In this document: positions 51,852-59,041 of the stretch, piece by piece
Numbering within the stretch: position 1 is the stretch's first letter
How the letters are laid out: each line of letters begins with the position of its first letter
Origin: Limosilactobacillus mucosae DSM 13345
GTDB lineage: Bacteria; Bacillota; Bacilli; Lactobacillales; Lactobacillaceae
Direction of reading: 5' to 3'
DNA length: 64,000 nt
NCBI RefSeq assembly: GCF_001436025.1
Contig: NZ_AZEQ01000008.1
Location: forward strand, 16,069-80,068
Program-made: the position numbers and the translations under genes
Notes under the pieces: model-generated
Seen by the model: only the letters and a program-made list of their open reading frames with translations
What the model was told of the DNA's origin: nothing
The model's database searches: none

Positions 51852-52841
51852 TTGAAAAAAATTGAAGGACATATTCACTTGATTCGGGCGATGGCCGGCT
51901 CTAAAGGACAAGGGCGCTTGAATCCATTGGGCAATGGCTATGCGATCTGGGACGACGGTGAGATTATTCACCTGCTGCCAGCGGGATGGGGCGATGATGA
52001 TTTTCGCGTGGAAAAATATCTTCCCATCATGGCGGTCGAAAATATTGAAAAGGCCGTTTTACTGCAAGGGACACTGAACGGCTATCAAAACTATTACACT
52101 TATCAAGTCATCAAACGCTATCCGGATCGTTTTATCGGCGCGTTTGCCGTGGATCCATTTGCTGAGCGAGCGATGGCAATCGTTAAGCGGCACGTTGAAG
52201 AACTGGGCTTTCGGGCCATTAAGTTTGAGATCAGTCAAGTAGGCGGCCTGCATGGCTTTCATAAACCGTTCCGCTTGGATGATGACGTACGCATTGGGCA
52301 GATTATGCATTATCTGGCTGACTATCCGGGATTTGTCGTAACCGTTGATTATGGTGACGATACCCAGACCAGCTATCAGCCCGAAGCCATCGTAAATCTG
52401 GCCAAGCGTTACCCCAGAATGGATTTTGTCGTTTGTCATTTGTCATTTCCCAATGCTGATCATCTGGAACGCTTGGCAAACGTCTTGCAGCAGTTTGCAC
52501 CGCTTAAAAACATCTATCTGGACATTTCAGCAATCCAAGATATCGATGGGGAGAAGCCGACTGATTTTCCTTACCCGCGCTGTCAAAAAACGGTCGCACT
52601 GGCCAAGCAGATCGTTGGGGCACAACGCTTGATCTGGGGGACTGACTCACCATGGTCGGCAACGTTTAATACTTATCATCAACTGGCTACTTGGCTGGAG
52701 AACACCGATCTGTTCACTGATGACGAGCTGGCCGATGTCATGTACAATAATGCCAATCGGGTCTACTTTAAAGCTGCCAACGTTGCTGCTGCCCAAGCCG
52801 CTGAAGATCCAGTCGTTGCTCGGTTTAAAAAATCACGCTAA
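51852..52841 (+). CDS. Amidohydrolase-family metal-dependent hydrolase
   Basis: 329 aa, start TTG 51852, 6 nt after AGGAGAGG. An amidohydrolase-2-type TIM barrel: EGHIHLI (metal HxH), FRAIKFEISQ (strand-5 Lys region), FVVCHLSFPN (His), and WGTDSPWSATF (metal Asp). Family members act as decarboxylases or lactonases. The sequence LLQGTLNGYQNYYTYQVIK..RFIGAFAVDPF is typical. Substrate unknown. Single gene, terminator at 52845, convergent with the minus-strand 2-hydroxyacid dehydrogenase. Confidence 0.85.
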   Translation: MKKIEGHIHLIRAMAGSKGQGRLNPLGNGYAIWDDGEIIHLLPAGWGDDDFRVEKYLPIMAVENIEKAVLLQGTLNGYQNYYTYQVIKRYPDRFIGAFAVDPFAERAMAIVKRHVEELGFRAIKFEISQVGGLHGFHKPFRLDDDVRIGQIMHYLADYPGFVVTVDYGDDTQTSYQPEAIVNLAKRYPRMDFVVCHLSFPNADHLERLANVLQQFAPLKNIYLDISAIQDIDGEKPTDFPYPRCQKTVALAKQIVGAQRLIWGTDSPWSATFNTYHQLATWLENTDLFTDDELADVMYNNANRVYFKAANVAAAQAAEDPVVARFKKSR

Positions 52842-52844
52842 ATA

Positions 52845-52888
52845 AAACGCGCTGCCGGACTGTTGAGCCGATAGCGCGTTTCTTTTAG
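52845..52888 (+). terminator. Terminator of the amidohydrolase gene
   Basis: AAACGCGCT / AGCGCGTTT with a 19-nt loop followed by CTTTTAG. Confidence 0.75.
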
Positions 52889-52935
52889 TTATGGGTAGTA
52901 AGCAGATTGCTAATTTTTGACCGTCAATTATTTAG

Positions 52936-53874
52936 TCAATGCTCTGGCTGATTGACGTTCCACAGCGGTTTTTCGCCATTCAAAACGCGAACGACCTCAC
53001 TCGCGGCATCAACGGCCATGCGATCCATACATTCCTTGGTGTTGCCGGCACAATGCGGCGTCAGCAAGACATTGGGCGTGCTGAACCAGGGATCATCTTT
53101 GGGCAGCGGTTCTTGATCAAAGACATCGACCGCAGCGGCAGCAATCGAACCGGTTTTAAGCGCCGTCTGCATTGCCGCTTGATCAACCAGAGCAGCCCGA
53201 CCAAAGTTAAGCAGGATGGCCGAATCTTTCATCATGTCGAATTCGCGCTGGCCGACGCTTCTGGTAGTTTCTGGCGTGACTCGCATGTTAAGCGAAATGA
53301 TGTCAGCCTCCTTAAAGACCGTGTCTCGATCAACCATTTCGGCATTTCCGTCTGAACGATTGGATGGCGTGTAGGCAATAATCTTCATGTCAAATGCACT
53401 GGCTTTTTTGGCAATCATGCGGCCGATGCGACCATAGCCGACAATTCCCAGCGTTTTACCGGCCAGATCAAACCCTTGATGAGCAAATGTCCATCCCCAG
53501 TCACCCTGGCGCAGGTGCTCAGTGGTGGGGACCAGATTTTTAGAGATTGCCATCATGGCTGCCAGAGTTGATTCCGCAACTGTTGAGGCATTGGCATTTT
53601 TAGCGATGGTTACCCAAACGCCTCGTTTAGCCCAGAATTCAGGATCAATATTGTCATAGCCAACGCCATGGCGGGCAATGACTTTTAATTTCGGTAGCTG
53701 ATCGGCTAAGGTGTTGGGAAATGGTTCCGTCATCAAAATAATACCATCTGCATCTGCGGCTTCCTTAACCAGGGCAGCGGCGCTTTGACTTTTGGTCTCG
53801 ATCAGTTCAAAACCGCGGCTGGTCAGATAATCCTTGCCAGCCTGCGACATAATGCTTGGTACGGCAACTTTCAT
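52936..53874 (-). CDS. D-2-hydroxyacid dehydrogenase, 3-phosphoglycerate dehydrogenase-like
   Basis: 312 aa. The N-terminal catalytic domain has IARHGVGYDNID; the NAD domain GKTLGIVGYGRIGRMIAKKA; then NFGRAALVDQAAM (substrate Arg), AVDVFDQEPLP (Glu) and LTPHCAGNTKECMDRM (catalytic His). It lacks the ACT regulatory domain of full SerA, and no serine-pathway genes are beside it, so it could be a 3-phosphoglycerate, hydroxypyruvate or other 2-oxoacid reductase. Minus strand, GAGAGAGA precedes the start. Distinct from ldhD at 36481. Confidence 0.85.
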   Translation of the reverse strand: MKVAVPSIMSQAGKDYLTSRGFELIETKSQSAAALVKEAADADGIILMTEPFPNTLADQLPKLKVIARHGVGYDNIDPEFWAKRGVWVTIAKNANASTVAESTLAAMMAISKNLVPTTEHLRQGDWGWTFAHQGFDLAGKTLGIVGYGRIGRMIAKKASAFDMKIIAYTPSNRSDGNAEMVDRDTVFKEADIISLNMRVTPETTRSVGQREFDMMKDSAILLNFGRAALVDQAAMQTALKTGSIAAAAVDVFDQEPLPKDDPWFSTPNVLLTPHCAGNTKECMDRMAVDAASEVVRVLNGEKPLWNVNQPEH

Positions 53875-54025
53875 TCTCTCTCACTCTTTTCTTGGTTAAG
53901 GTGGTTAGAATCAAATATCAGCGGCCAAGTGCAGCCGTTGTTTGCGTAAATCTTAATGAAAATCGCCTTAAAAGTCAATTTGCGATTTACACTGTTAGTC
54001 CGACGCTCAGCTGATAATGATCTGT

Positions 54026-54200
54026 CTAAAAGCAATTTAAAAAACTTTACAAAAACAATACCCAAACCCCGAATGAATCTTTACAATGCGTCGCTAGACT
54101 GATTAACGTTGAGAAAGCTTCCAGCGGTCTCACAATCCATTCAGATTCTCTCTAAACTGCAGGTCTCGCTGTCAATGGCGGGGCTTTTTATTTTTTTCCA
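54026..54200 (+). other. Non-coding region resembling 34262-34450, ending in a terminator
   Basis: AATTTAAAAAACTTTACAA (54034-54052) and TCTTTACAATG (54078-54088) match the motifs at 34265 and 34306 with similar spacing. No ORF is present. A terminator (54161-54196) reads in the plus direction although both flanking genes are on the minus strand, so a short plus-strand RNA of about 100 nt starting near 54095 is plausible. Confidence 0.35.
54161..54196 (+). terminator. Orphan plus-strand terminator
   Basis: AGGTCTCGC / GCGGGGCTT (with G-U pairs) and a run of T. The plus-strand genes nearest upstream end at 52841 with their own terminator, so this one implies a separate transcript. Confidence 0.6.
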
Positions 54201-54202
54201 AG

Positions 54203-54238
54203 CAAAAAACCGCCGCTGCTTTTGGGGAACAACGGCGA
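54203..54238 (-). terminator. Terminator of the 113-aa protein gene
   Basis: On the minus strand CGCCGTTG / CAGCGGCG is followed by GTTTTTTG, 22 nt after the stop. Confidence 0.8.
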
Positions 54239-54260
54239 TTAAGCTGATTGAGACATGAAT

Positions 54261-54602
54261 TTAAAGTATCAGCGGCATGGCACTGTCTAACGCCATCACC
54301 GCATCATAGATGTTATCACGATCGGTTCTGGTATAGGCATGTTTTTTCAATTTTTCATCGACTAATTGACGAAATTCTTTAGCCTGCTCCAAAAATTTGA
54401 CATATTGTGCGGCATTTTCAACCTCACTGGTATGGTACATAAATTCATTCATCGTATTGACGTTGCGCTGAAAAGCATCCAGATGAGCCCAGAGCCGTTC
54501 CTTGACACCGGTTGACTTCATGGCATCAACGAACAGCCGCTGCACGTTGACGGCTTCTTGATAGGCCAGGCGCATGTAGTCGCGAATATAGTTTTCCGTC
54601 AT
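54261..54602 (-). CDS. Uncharacterized 113-aa helical protein
   Basis: A soluble, mostly alpha-helical protein without Trp clusters apart from LWAHLDAF, and without membrane segment or signal peptide. GGAGGCAGATC precedes the start on the minus strand, and a terminator follows. Aromatic and charged residues alternate as in small helical bundles (YIRDYMRLAYQEAV, YVKFLEQAKEFRQLV). No family recognised. It is near another small unknown gene at 54745 but has a separate terminator between them. Confidence 0.7.
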   Translation of the reverse strand: MTENYIRDYMRLAYQEAVNVQRLFVDAMKSTGVKERLWAHLDAFQRNVNTMNEFMYHTSEVENAAQYVKFLEQAKEFRQLVDEKLKKHAYTRTDRDNIYDAVMALDSAMPLIL

Positions 54603-54703
54603 GATCTGCCTCCGATAGATGATCTTATTTTTATGATAGCAGTTTTTGGCGAATAATGGTCTAAATCAGATGGAAAAACGATTACCGATGAATATCGATA
54701 AAT

Positions 54704-54742
54704 AAAACCCGCTGCTAAGCATTTTGCTTAGTAACGGGTTTT
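54704..54742. terminator. Terminator of the 87-aa protein gene
   Basis: AAAACCCG...CTAAGC / GCTTAG...CGGGTTTT, strong stem usable in the minus direction directly after the 54745 gene. Confidence 0.8.
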
Positions 54743-54744
54743 GA

Positions 54745-55008
54745 TCAGCGCGCCTTAGCCAGACTTTGGCAAACCGTGGTCGTTTCTTTTTCAACCAGCG
54801 GCAGAATGTCCATTGCCATGCAGTCGTCAATATGCAGCTTGATTTGGTAGTCGCGGTCGTTAGGGAAGAAAGCATGATCTTGAACGTAGACGATCGCGCT
54901 TTGTACGGAATCCAAATGCCGCCGCTCGATTACTTCCGACAGTTCAACTGCCAGGAGTTCGATCATTTTTTGATTGTGGTGATATTTGAAAAAGCTGCGC
55001 AAAGTCAC
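54745..55008 (-). CDS. Uncharacterized 87-aa protein
   Basis: A soluble small protein, start GTG 55008, 8 nt after AGGAGG on the minus strand; the ATG nearer to the RBS is out of frame. Features: YHHNQKMIELLAVELSEVIE at the start, IVYVQDHAFFPNDRDYQIKLHID in the middle, rich in His/Asp. No family recognised, no membrane segment. Terminator immediately downstream; monocistronic. Confidence 0.7.
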   Translation of the reverse strand: MTLRSFFKYHHNQKMIELLAVELSEVIERRHLDSVQSAIVYVQDHAFFPNDRDYQIKLHIDDCMAMDILPLVEKETTTVCQSLAKAR

Positions 55009-55253
55009 GTTTCATGCCTCCTAAAATTTATTAAAGCTAAGATGCTTTTTTCGATTACTCACGAGATAGTATTTTAGCTGAATAGATCTAAAAATCAAGC
55101 CTTTTAACACGAAAAAATTATTATATTTTGATGGGAAATCGAACTGTTGAAAAGCCTTGTTAAATCAAGGATTCTTTGACTTTCAAAGCAAATTTTAAAA
55201 ATTAAATTGGGGATTTGAAGTCATTAGGTAAAATGTTATACTAGTTTTATTGA

Positions 55254-55267
55254 TGAAAACGCTTTAT
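55254..55267 (+). promoter_or_regulatory. Weak cre-like box before the nucleoside hydrolase gene
   Basis: TGAAAACGCTTTAT has two mismatches to the cre consensus at the 3' end. It lies 26 bp before the start and downstream of a TATACT box (about 55236-55241). Confidence 0.35.
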
Positions 55268-55292
55268 TGGATATGGAAAGGCAGGAAAATTT

Positions 55293-56231
55293 ATGACGAA
55301 AAAAATCATCCTTGATTGCGATCCTGGTCATGATGATGCTTTGGCAATGATGCTGGCGGTGGCCTCGCCTAAAATTGAGCTGCTGGCCGTTACTACCTCA
55401 GCTGGCAATCAAACGCCTGATAAGACACTCAATAACGCCATGCGGATGCTTAAGCTGTTAGGTCGAGAAGACATTCCGATTGCTGGCGGGAATCGGACGC
55501 CGTTGGTCAAGCCACTGGAAACTGCTGGTGAGGTGCATGGTGAAAGCGGTCTGGACGGCTATCCGCTGCCTGAGCCGGATTTTCAGCCGGTTGATCTAAC
55601 GGCTATTGAATTGATCGCCAAAATGCTTAATGAAAGTTCAACGCCGGTGACACTGGTAGTTACGGGTCCAATGACCAACGCGGCGCTTTTTTTGCGAGTT
55701 TATCCTGAGTTGGCCAAGGCAAAGATTGATCAAATCGTCTACATGGGTGGGGCCATGGGACTGGGGAACTGGCAGCCCAGCGTAGAATTCAACATTTTTG
55801 TTGATCCTGAGGCGGCCAAGATCGTCATGAATTTCGGGATTCCATTGGTGATGGCACCATTAAACGTTACGCACCAGGCACAGATTCTAAAACCAGAAAT
55901 CGAGGCATTAAAACAGATTAAGAATCCGGTTGGCCAGGCATTTTATGGGCTGCTGAGCTTTTTTGAGCGCTATCATGAAAATCCGAAGTGGGGCTTTCAA
56001 GGCGCGCCGCTGCATGATCCTTGCACGATTGCCTGGTTGATTGAACCAGAGATGTTCCAAACCGAAAAAATGAACGTTGACGTTGAAACGACCGGTGAGC
56101 TGACGCGCGGCGAAACGGTCTGCGACTACTATCAGCTGACCAGCAAACCGCAAAATACCGAGGTTATGCTGGGCATCAATCGACAGCGTTTTATTGAAAT
56201 GATTATGGAAGCATTGCATAGTTTTGACTAA
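55293..56231 (+). CDS. Inosine-uridine nucleoside hydrolase family enzyme
   Basis: 312 aa. The calcium-binding motif DCDPGHDDA near residue 8 defines the family; VVTGPMTNAALFL, YMGGAMGLGNW, EFNIFVDPEAA and PLHDPCTIAWLI follow in order. It hydrolyses ribonucleosides to base and ribose; whether pyrimidine or purine nucleosides are preferred is not clear. AAAGGCAGG is the RBS. It may feed on nucleosides released by the surface 5'-nucleotidase at 3819. Terminator at 56237. Confidence 0.9.
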   Translation: MTKKIILDCDPGHDDALAMMLAVASPKIELLAVTTSAGNQTPDKTLNNAMRMLKLLGREDIPIAGGNRTPLVKPLETAGEVHGESGLDGYPLPEPDFQPVDLTAIELIAKMLNESSTPVTLVVTGPMTNAALFLRVYPELAKAKIDQIVYMGGAMGLGNWQPSVEFNIFVDPEAAKIVMNFGIPLVMAPLNVTHQAQILKPEIEALKQIKNPVGQAFYGLLSFFERYHENPKWGFQGAPLHDPCTIAWLIEPEMFQTEKMNVDVETTGELTRGETVCDYYQLTSKPQNTEVMLGINRQRFIEMIMEALHSFD

Positions 56232-56236
56232 TTAAT

Positions 56237-56278
56237 AAAACTGACATCGGTTTTTGCCAATGTCAGTTTTATTTTTTG
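56237..56278 (+). terminator. Terminator of the nucleoside hydrolase gene
   Basis: AAAACTGACAT / ATGTCAGTTTT, 11 bp, followed by ATTTTTTG. Confidence 0.85.
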
Positions 56279-56285
56279 TTTTTGG

Positions 56286-56314
56286 TTGACAACTTATTTT
56301 TAGTAAGTTATCAT
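56286..56314 (+). promoter_or_regulatory. Promoter of the cystine ABC operon
   Basis: TTGACA (56286-56291), 17-nt spacer, TATCAT (56309-56314). The spacer contains the inverted repeat AACTTA-N7-TAAGTT, and ATTACTAACTTT follows the -10, a possible operator. Confidence 0.6.
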
Positions 56315-56348
56315 ACAATTACTAACTTTTTCAAAGGAGAAATTGGCA

Positions 56349-56441
56349 ATGGCAAACTTTAATTCACTGACCAACCATCTGTGTTGCAGCGGACCGCGCT
56401 TAGGCTGTCCGCTCTTTGTCGTTGCTCAGTTAATCGACTGA
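56349..56441 (+). CDS. Putative cysteine-responsive leader peptide (30 aa)
   Basis: ATG 56349, 9 nt after AAAGGAG, runs 30 codons to TGA 56439-56441. The peptide contains HLCCSGPRLGCPL: two adjacent Cys codons (TGT TGC, 56382-56387) and a third (56406-56408). The paired codons lie directly before a 7-bp stem AGCGGAC (56388-56394) / GTCCGCT (56407-56413). A terminator follows and then a cystine ABC operon. This is the layout of amino-acid attenuators that sense Cys-tRNA supply by ribosome stalling. Not proven to be translated. Confidence 0.7.
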   Translation: MANFNSLTNHLCCSGPRLGCPLFVVAQLID

Positions 56442-56461
56442 ATGCGACTGGACCAGCATTT

Positions 56462-56496
56462 GCGCAGCCAGGAAAATCCCGACTGCGCTTTTTTTA
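56462..56496 (+). terminator. Attenuator terminator in the cystine operon leader
   Basis: GCGCAG...GG / CC...CTGCGC stem with AAAAT loop, followed by seven T. It is 21 nt after the leader-peptide stop and 48 nt before the permease start. Confidence 0.75.
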
Positions 56497-56543
56497 TAGA
56501 CTGGTAGCAACATTTTTAAAATAATGACTCAAGGAGGAATAAT

Positions 56544-57239
56544 ATGTGGCATACGATTCAAGGTTCGCTGCCAGAACTATTGGCAGCTGGCTTTAAATAT
56601 ACGATTCCGTTGGCACTGGTGTCGTTTTTCTTTGGCTTGATCATCGCACTGCTGGTGGCATTGATTCGTCTATCCAGGCAAAAAGGCGCGTTTAAGATTC
56701 TCAAAGGGATCGCAGTCTTCTATGTCTGGCTGTTTCGCTCGACGCCTTTATTGGTGCAGTTGTTCATTGTTTTCTTCGGCTTGCCGCACCTGGTCATTCC
56801 AGGAGCCTTTCCAGATGGTATCCAGCTCAAGCCATTCACGGCCGGCGTAATTACGTTTTCGCTTAATACTGGTGCCTACGCATCTGAAACGATTCGGGCA
56901 GCGATTGCCTCCGTTCCCCAGGGTCAATGGGAGGCAGCGGAATCAATCGGCATGACACGCGTGCAGGTACTGTGGCGCATCATCTTGCCACAGGCATTAC
57001 GGGTTGCCTTACCGCCACTGGCCAACTCGTTTATCAGTCTGGTTAAGGATACGTCGTTGGCTGCTTCAATCACGATTGCCGAAATGTTTTCCGTGGCGCA
57101 GCAGATTACGGCCGAAAACTATGAGCCACTTTTGATGTACATCATTGTGGCCCTGATCTATGCACTGTTTACGACCGTACTGTCTCAACTACAGGCCTGG
57201 ATGGAAAAAACGCTGGCCAAAACGACCCCAGATCAATAG
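56544..57239 (+). CDS. Amino acid (cystine) ABC transporter permease
   Basis: 231 aa, HisMQ-type permease with five hydrophobic helices. The EAA loop EAAESIGMTRVQVLWRIILP contacts the ATPase. FRSTPLLVQLFIVFFGLP and TGAYASETIRAAI are typical of polar amino acid uptake permeases. RBS AAGGAGGAA before ATG 56544. Its substrate is inferred as cystine from the binding protein encoded two genes later. First coding gene after the leader. Confidence 0.88.
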   Translation: MWHTIQGSLPELLAAGFKYTIPLALVSFFFGLIIALLVALIRLSRQKGAFKILKGIAVFYVWLFRSTPLLVQLFIVFFGLPHLVIPGAFPDGIQLKPFTAGVITFSLNTGAYASETIRAAIASVPQGQWEAAESIGMTRVQVLWRIILPQALRVALPPLANSFISLVKDTSLAASITIAEMFSVAQQITAENYEPLLMYIIVALIYALFTTVLSQLQAWMEKTLAKTTPDQ

Positions 57240-57248
57240 GAGGCATGT

Positions 57249-58001
57249 ATGAAAATTGAAAAGATCAACAAGTGGTTTGGCGACAAGCATGTTTTAAAAG
57301 ACATTGATCTGGAATTTCCGGCTGGACAGACAACGGTTTTGGTTGGCCCTTCTGGATCAGGCAAGTCAACGATTCTGCGCTCGCTGAATTTACTAGAGCA
57401 GCCTAACAGCGGAACCTATGATTTTGACGAGCTGCATCTTGATTTTGAAAGAAATGTCAGTCGCAAGCAAAAACTGGCGCTGCGGCAAAAAACGGGAATG
57501 GTCTTTCAAGACTACAATCTATTTCCGCACTTGACGGTTCTACAAAATATAACGGAAGGTCCTAGACAAGTATTAAAGCTGCCTAAAGAAACAGCTGAGC
57601 AGACAGCCATGGAATTATTGGCAAAAGTCGGCCTTAAAGATTTTGCCAATGCCTATCCAGCACAGCTCTCTGGCGGTCAGGCCCAGCGAGTCGCAATCGC
57701 TCGTGCCTTGGCAATGAAGCCGGCCTACGTTTTGTTGGATGAGCCAACCTCAGCACTTGACCCGGAACTGGAGCTGGAGGTTTTGCGGGTCTTGCTTAAG
57801 CTGGCACAAGAGAATCAGTCGCTGATCATCGTAACGCATAATATGGTCTTTGCCAGACGCGTTGCCGATAAGATTGTTTTTGTTGAAGATGGCACGATTA
57901 AATACGACGGTGATCCAGCAGGCTTTTTTGCGCCGAATAATCCAGATGAGCGGATCCGCCACTTTATTGCGGCGATGACGATGGAAGAATTGGAAGAATA
58001 A
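57249..58001 (+). CDS. Amino acid (cystine) ABC transporter ATPase
   Basis: 250 aa. Walker A GPSGSGKST, Q-loop MVFQDYNLF, signature LSGGQAQR, Walker B YVLLDEPTSALD, H-loop IIVTHN. It belongs to the polar amino acid transporter (GlnQ/TcyC) group. It follows the permease by 9 nt with AGGAGGC as RBS. Confidence 0.9.
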   Translation: MKIEKINKWFGDKHVLKDIDLEFPAGQTTVLVGPSGSGKSTILRSLNLLEQPNSGTYDFDELHLDFERNVSRKQKLALRQKTGMVFQDYNLFPHLTVLQNITEGPRQVLKLPKETAEQTAMELLAKVGLKDFANAYPAQLSGGQAQRVAIARALAMKPAYVLLDEPTSALDPELELEVLRVLLKLAQENQSLIIVTHNMVFARRVADKIVFVEDGTIKYDGDPAGFFAPNNPDERIRHFIAAMTMEELEE

Positions 58002-58026
58002 CAAAAAGAAAGAGTAGGGATTTAAT

Positions 58027-58812
58027 ATGAAAATTTTGAAAAAGATTGCCTTAATGGCAGCTACTTTGGTATTCGGAACTGCAGTTGGAGCAACGATTGG
58101 CCATGCTGATTCAGTAAAATCAGAATTAAAAACGCCTGATACGCTGACGATTGGTCTGGAAGGTACCTATGCGCCGTTTTCATATCGTAAGGACGGCAAG
58201 CTGCAAGGGTTTGAAGTAGAGATTGGTAAAGCCGTTGCCAAAGAAATGGGCTTAAAGGCCAAGTTCGTGCCAACCAAGTGGGATTCTTTGATTGCCGGTT
58301 TGGGGGCCAAGAAGTTTGACGTTGTAATGAATAACATTGCGCAAACGCCAGAACGTCAAAAGAAGTACCTTTTCTCGGATCCATATATCTCATCGCATTT
58401 TGTACTGATTGTAAAAAAAGACAGCTCACTTAAAAACCTCAAGTCAATCAAGGGCCACAAAATGGCTGCCGGGGTCGGTACCAACAACGCTACACTGGTT
58501 AAAAAGTTTGGCGGGACTACGGTTGACAGCAGCGACTTTACCAGCAGTCTGGATATGGTTAAACAAGGTCGTGTTGATGGAATGATCAACAGTCGTGAAG
58601 CTTGGTACGTCTACGCTAAAAAGCACAGCACCAAGGGATTGAAGATGATTGATGTGTCTGATGAGGCTAAGCCGGTTAAGGTTTCAGCCATGTTCAACAA
58701 GAAGTCAACGGCACTGCAGAAGCAATATAATAAGGCCTTAGAAAAGCTGCAAAAGGATGGCACGGTCAAGAAGCTTTCGCAAAAGTACTTTGGTGCTGAC
58801 ATTACCAAATAA
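58027..58812 (+). CDS. Cystine-binding protein, BspA/CnBP/MapA type, without lipobox
   Basis: 261 aa, family 3 solute-binding protein. The signal peptide (1-27, ending IGHADS) has no lipobox cysteine and looks like signal-peptidase-I type. The mature domain begins LTIGLEGTYAPFSYRKDGKLQGFEVE and has WDSLIAGLGAKKFDVVMNN and FSDPYISSHF (each shown in part). By memory it is strongly similar to L. reuteri/L. fermentum BspA (cystine uptake), also called CnBP or MapA because it binds collagen or mucus. Lack of a lipid anchor is a known trait of BspA, held at the cell surface by charge. Last gene of the operon. Confidence 0.87.
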   Translation: MKILKKIALMAATLVFGTAVGATIGHADSVKSELKTPDTLTIGLEGTYAPFSYRKDGKLQGFEVEIGKAVAKEMGLKAKFVPTKWDSLIAGLGAKKFDVVMNNIAQTPERQKKYLFSDPYISSHFVLIVKKDSSLKNLKSIKGHKMAAGVGTNNATLVKKFGGTTVDSSDFTSSLDMVKQGRVDGMINSREAWYVYAKKHSTKGLKMIDVSDEAKPVKVSAMFNKKSTALQKQYNKALEKLQKDGTVKKLSQKYFGADITK

Positions 58813-58819
58813 ACAACGC

Positions 58820-58858
58820 AAAAAGCATGATCTGGAATGTTCCGGGTCATGCTTTTTA
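58820..58858 (+). terminator. Terminator of the cystine ABC operon
   Basis: AAAAAGCATGA / TCATGCTTTTT, 11 bp with a 16-nt loop. Confidence 0.88.
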
Positions 58859-59041
58859 GTTGGCAAATACTTTGAATGCCATCATAATTTAGACAGGACC
58901 GTTTAAAAATATCAATATTATGCGGATTTGAATTGGTTTAATCAAGCATAGATACATAGTAATAACAAATTCTTGTTAAGTCTATCACTAAGGATGTGGT
59001 ATATTAAGTTACTGGATGAGCAAGATTTAAGGAGTGAATTT

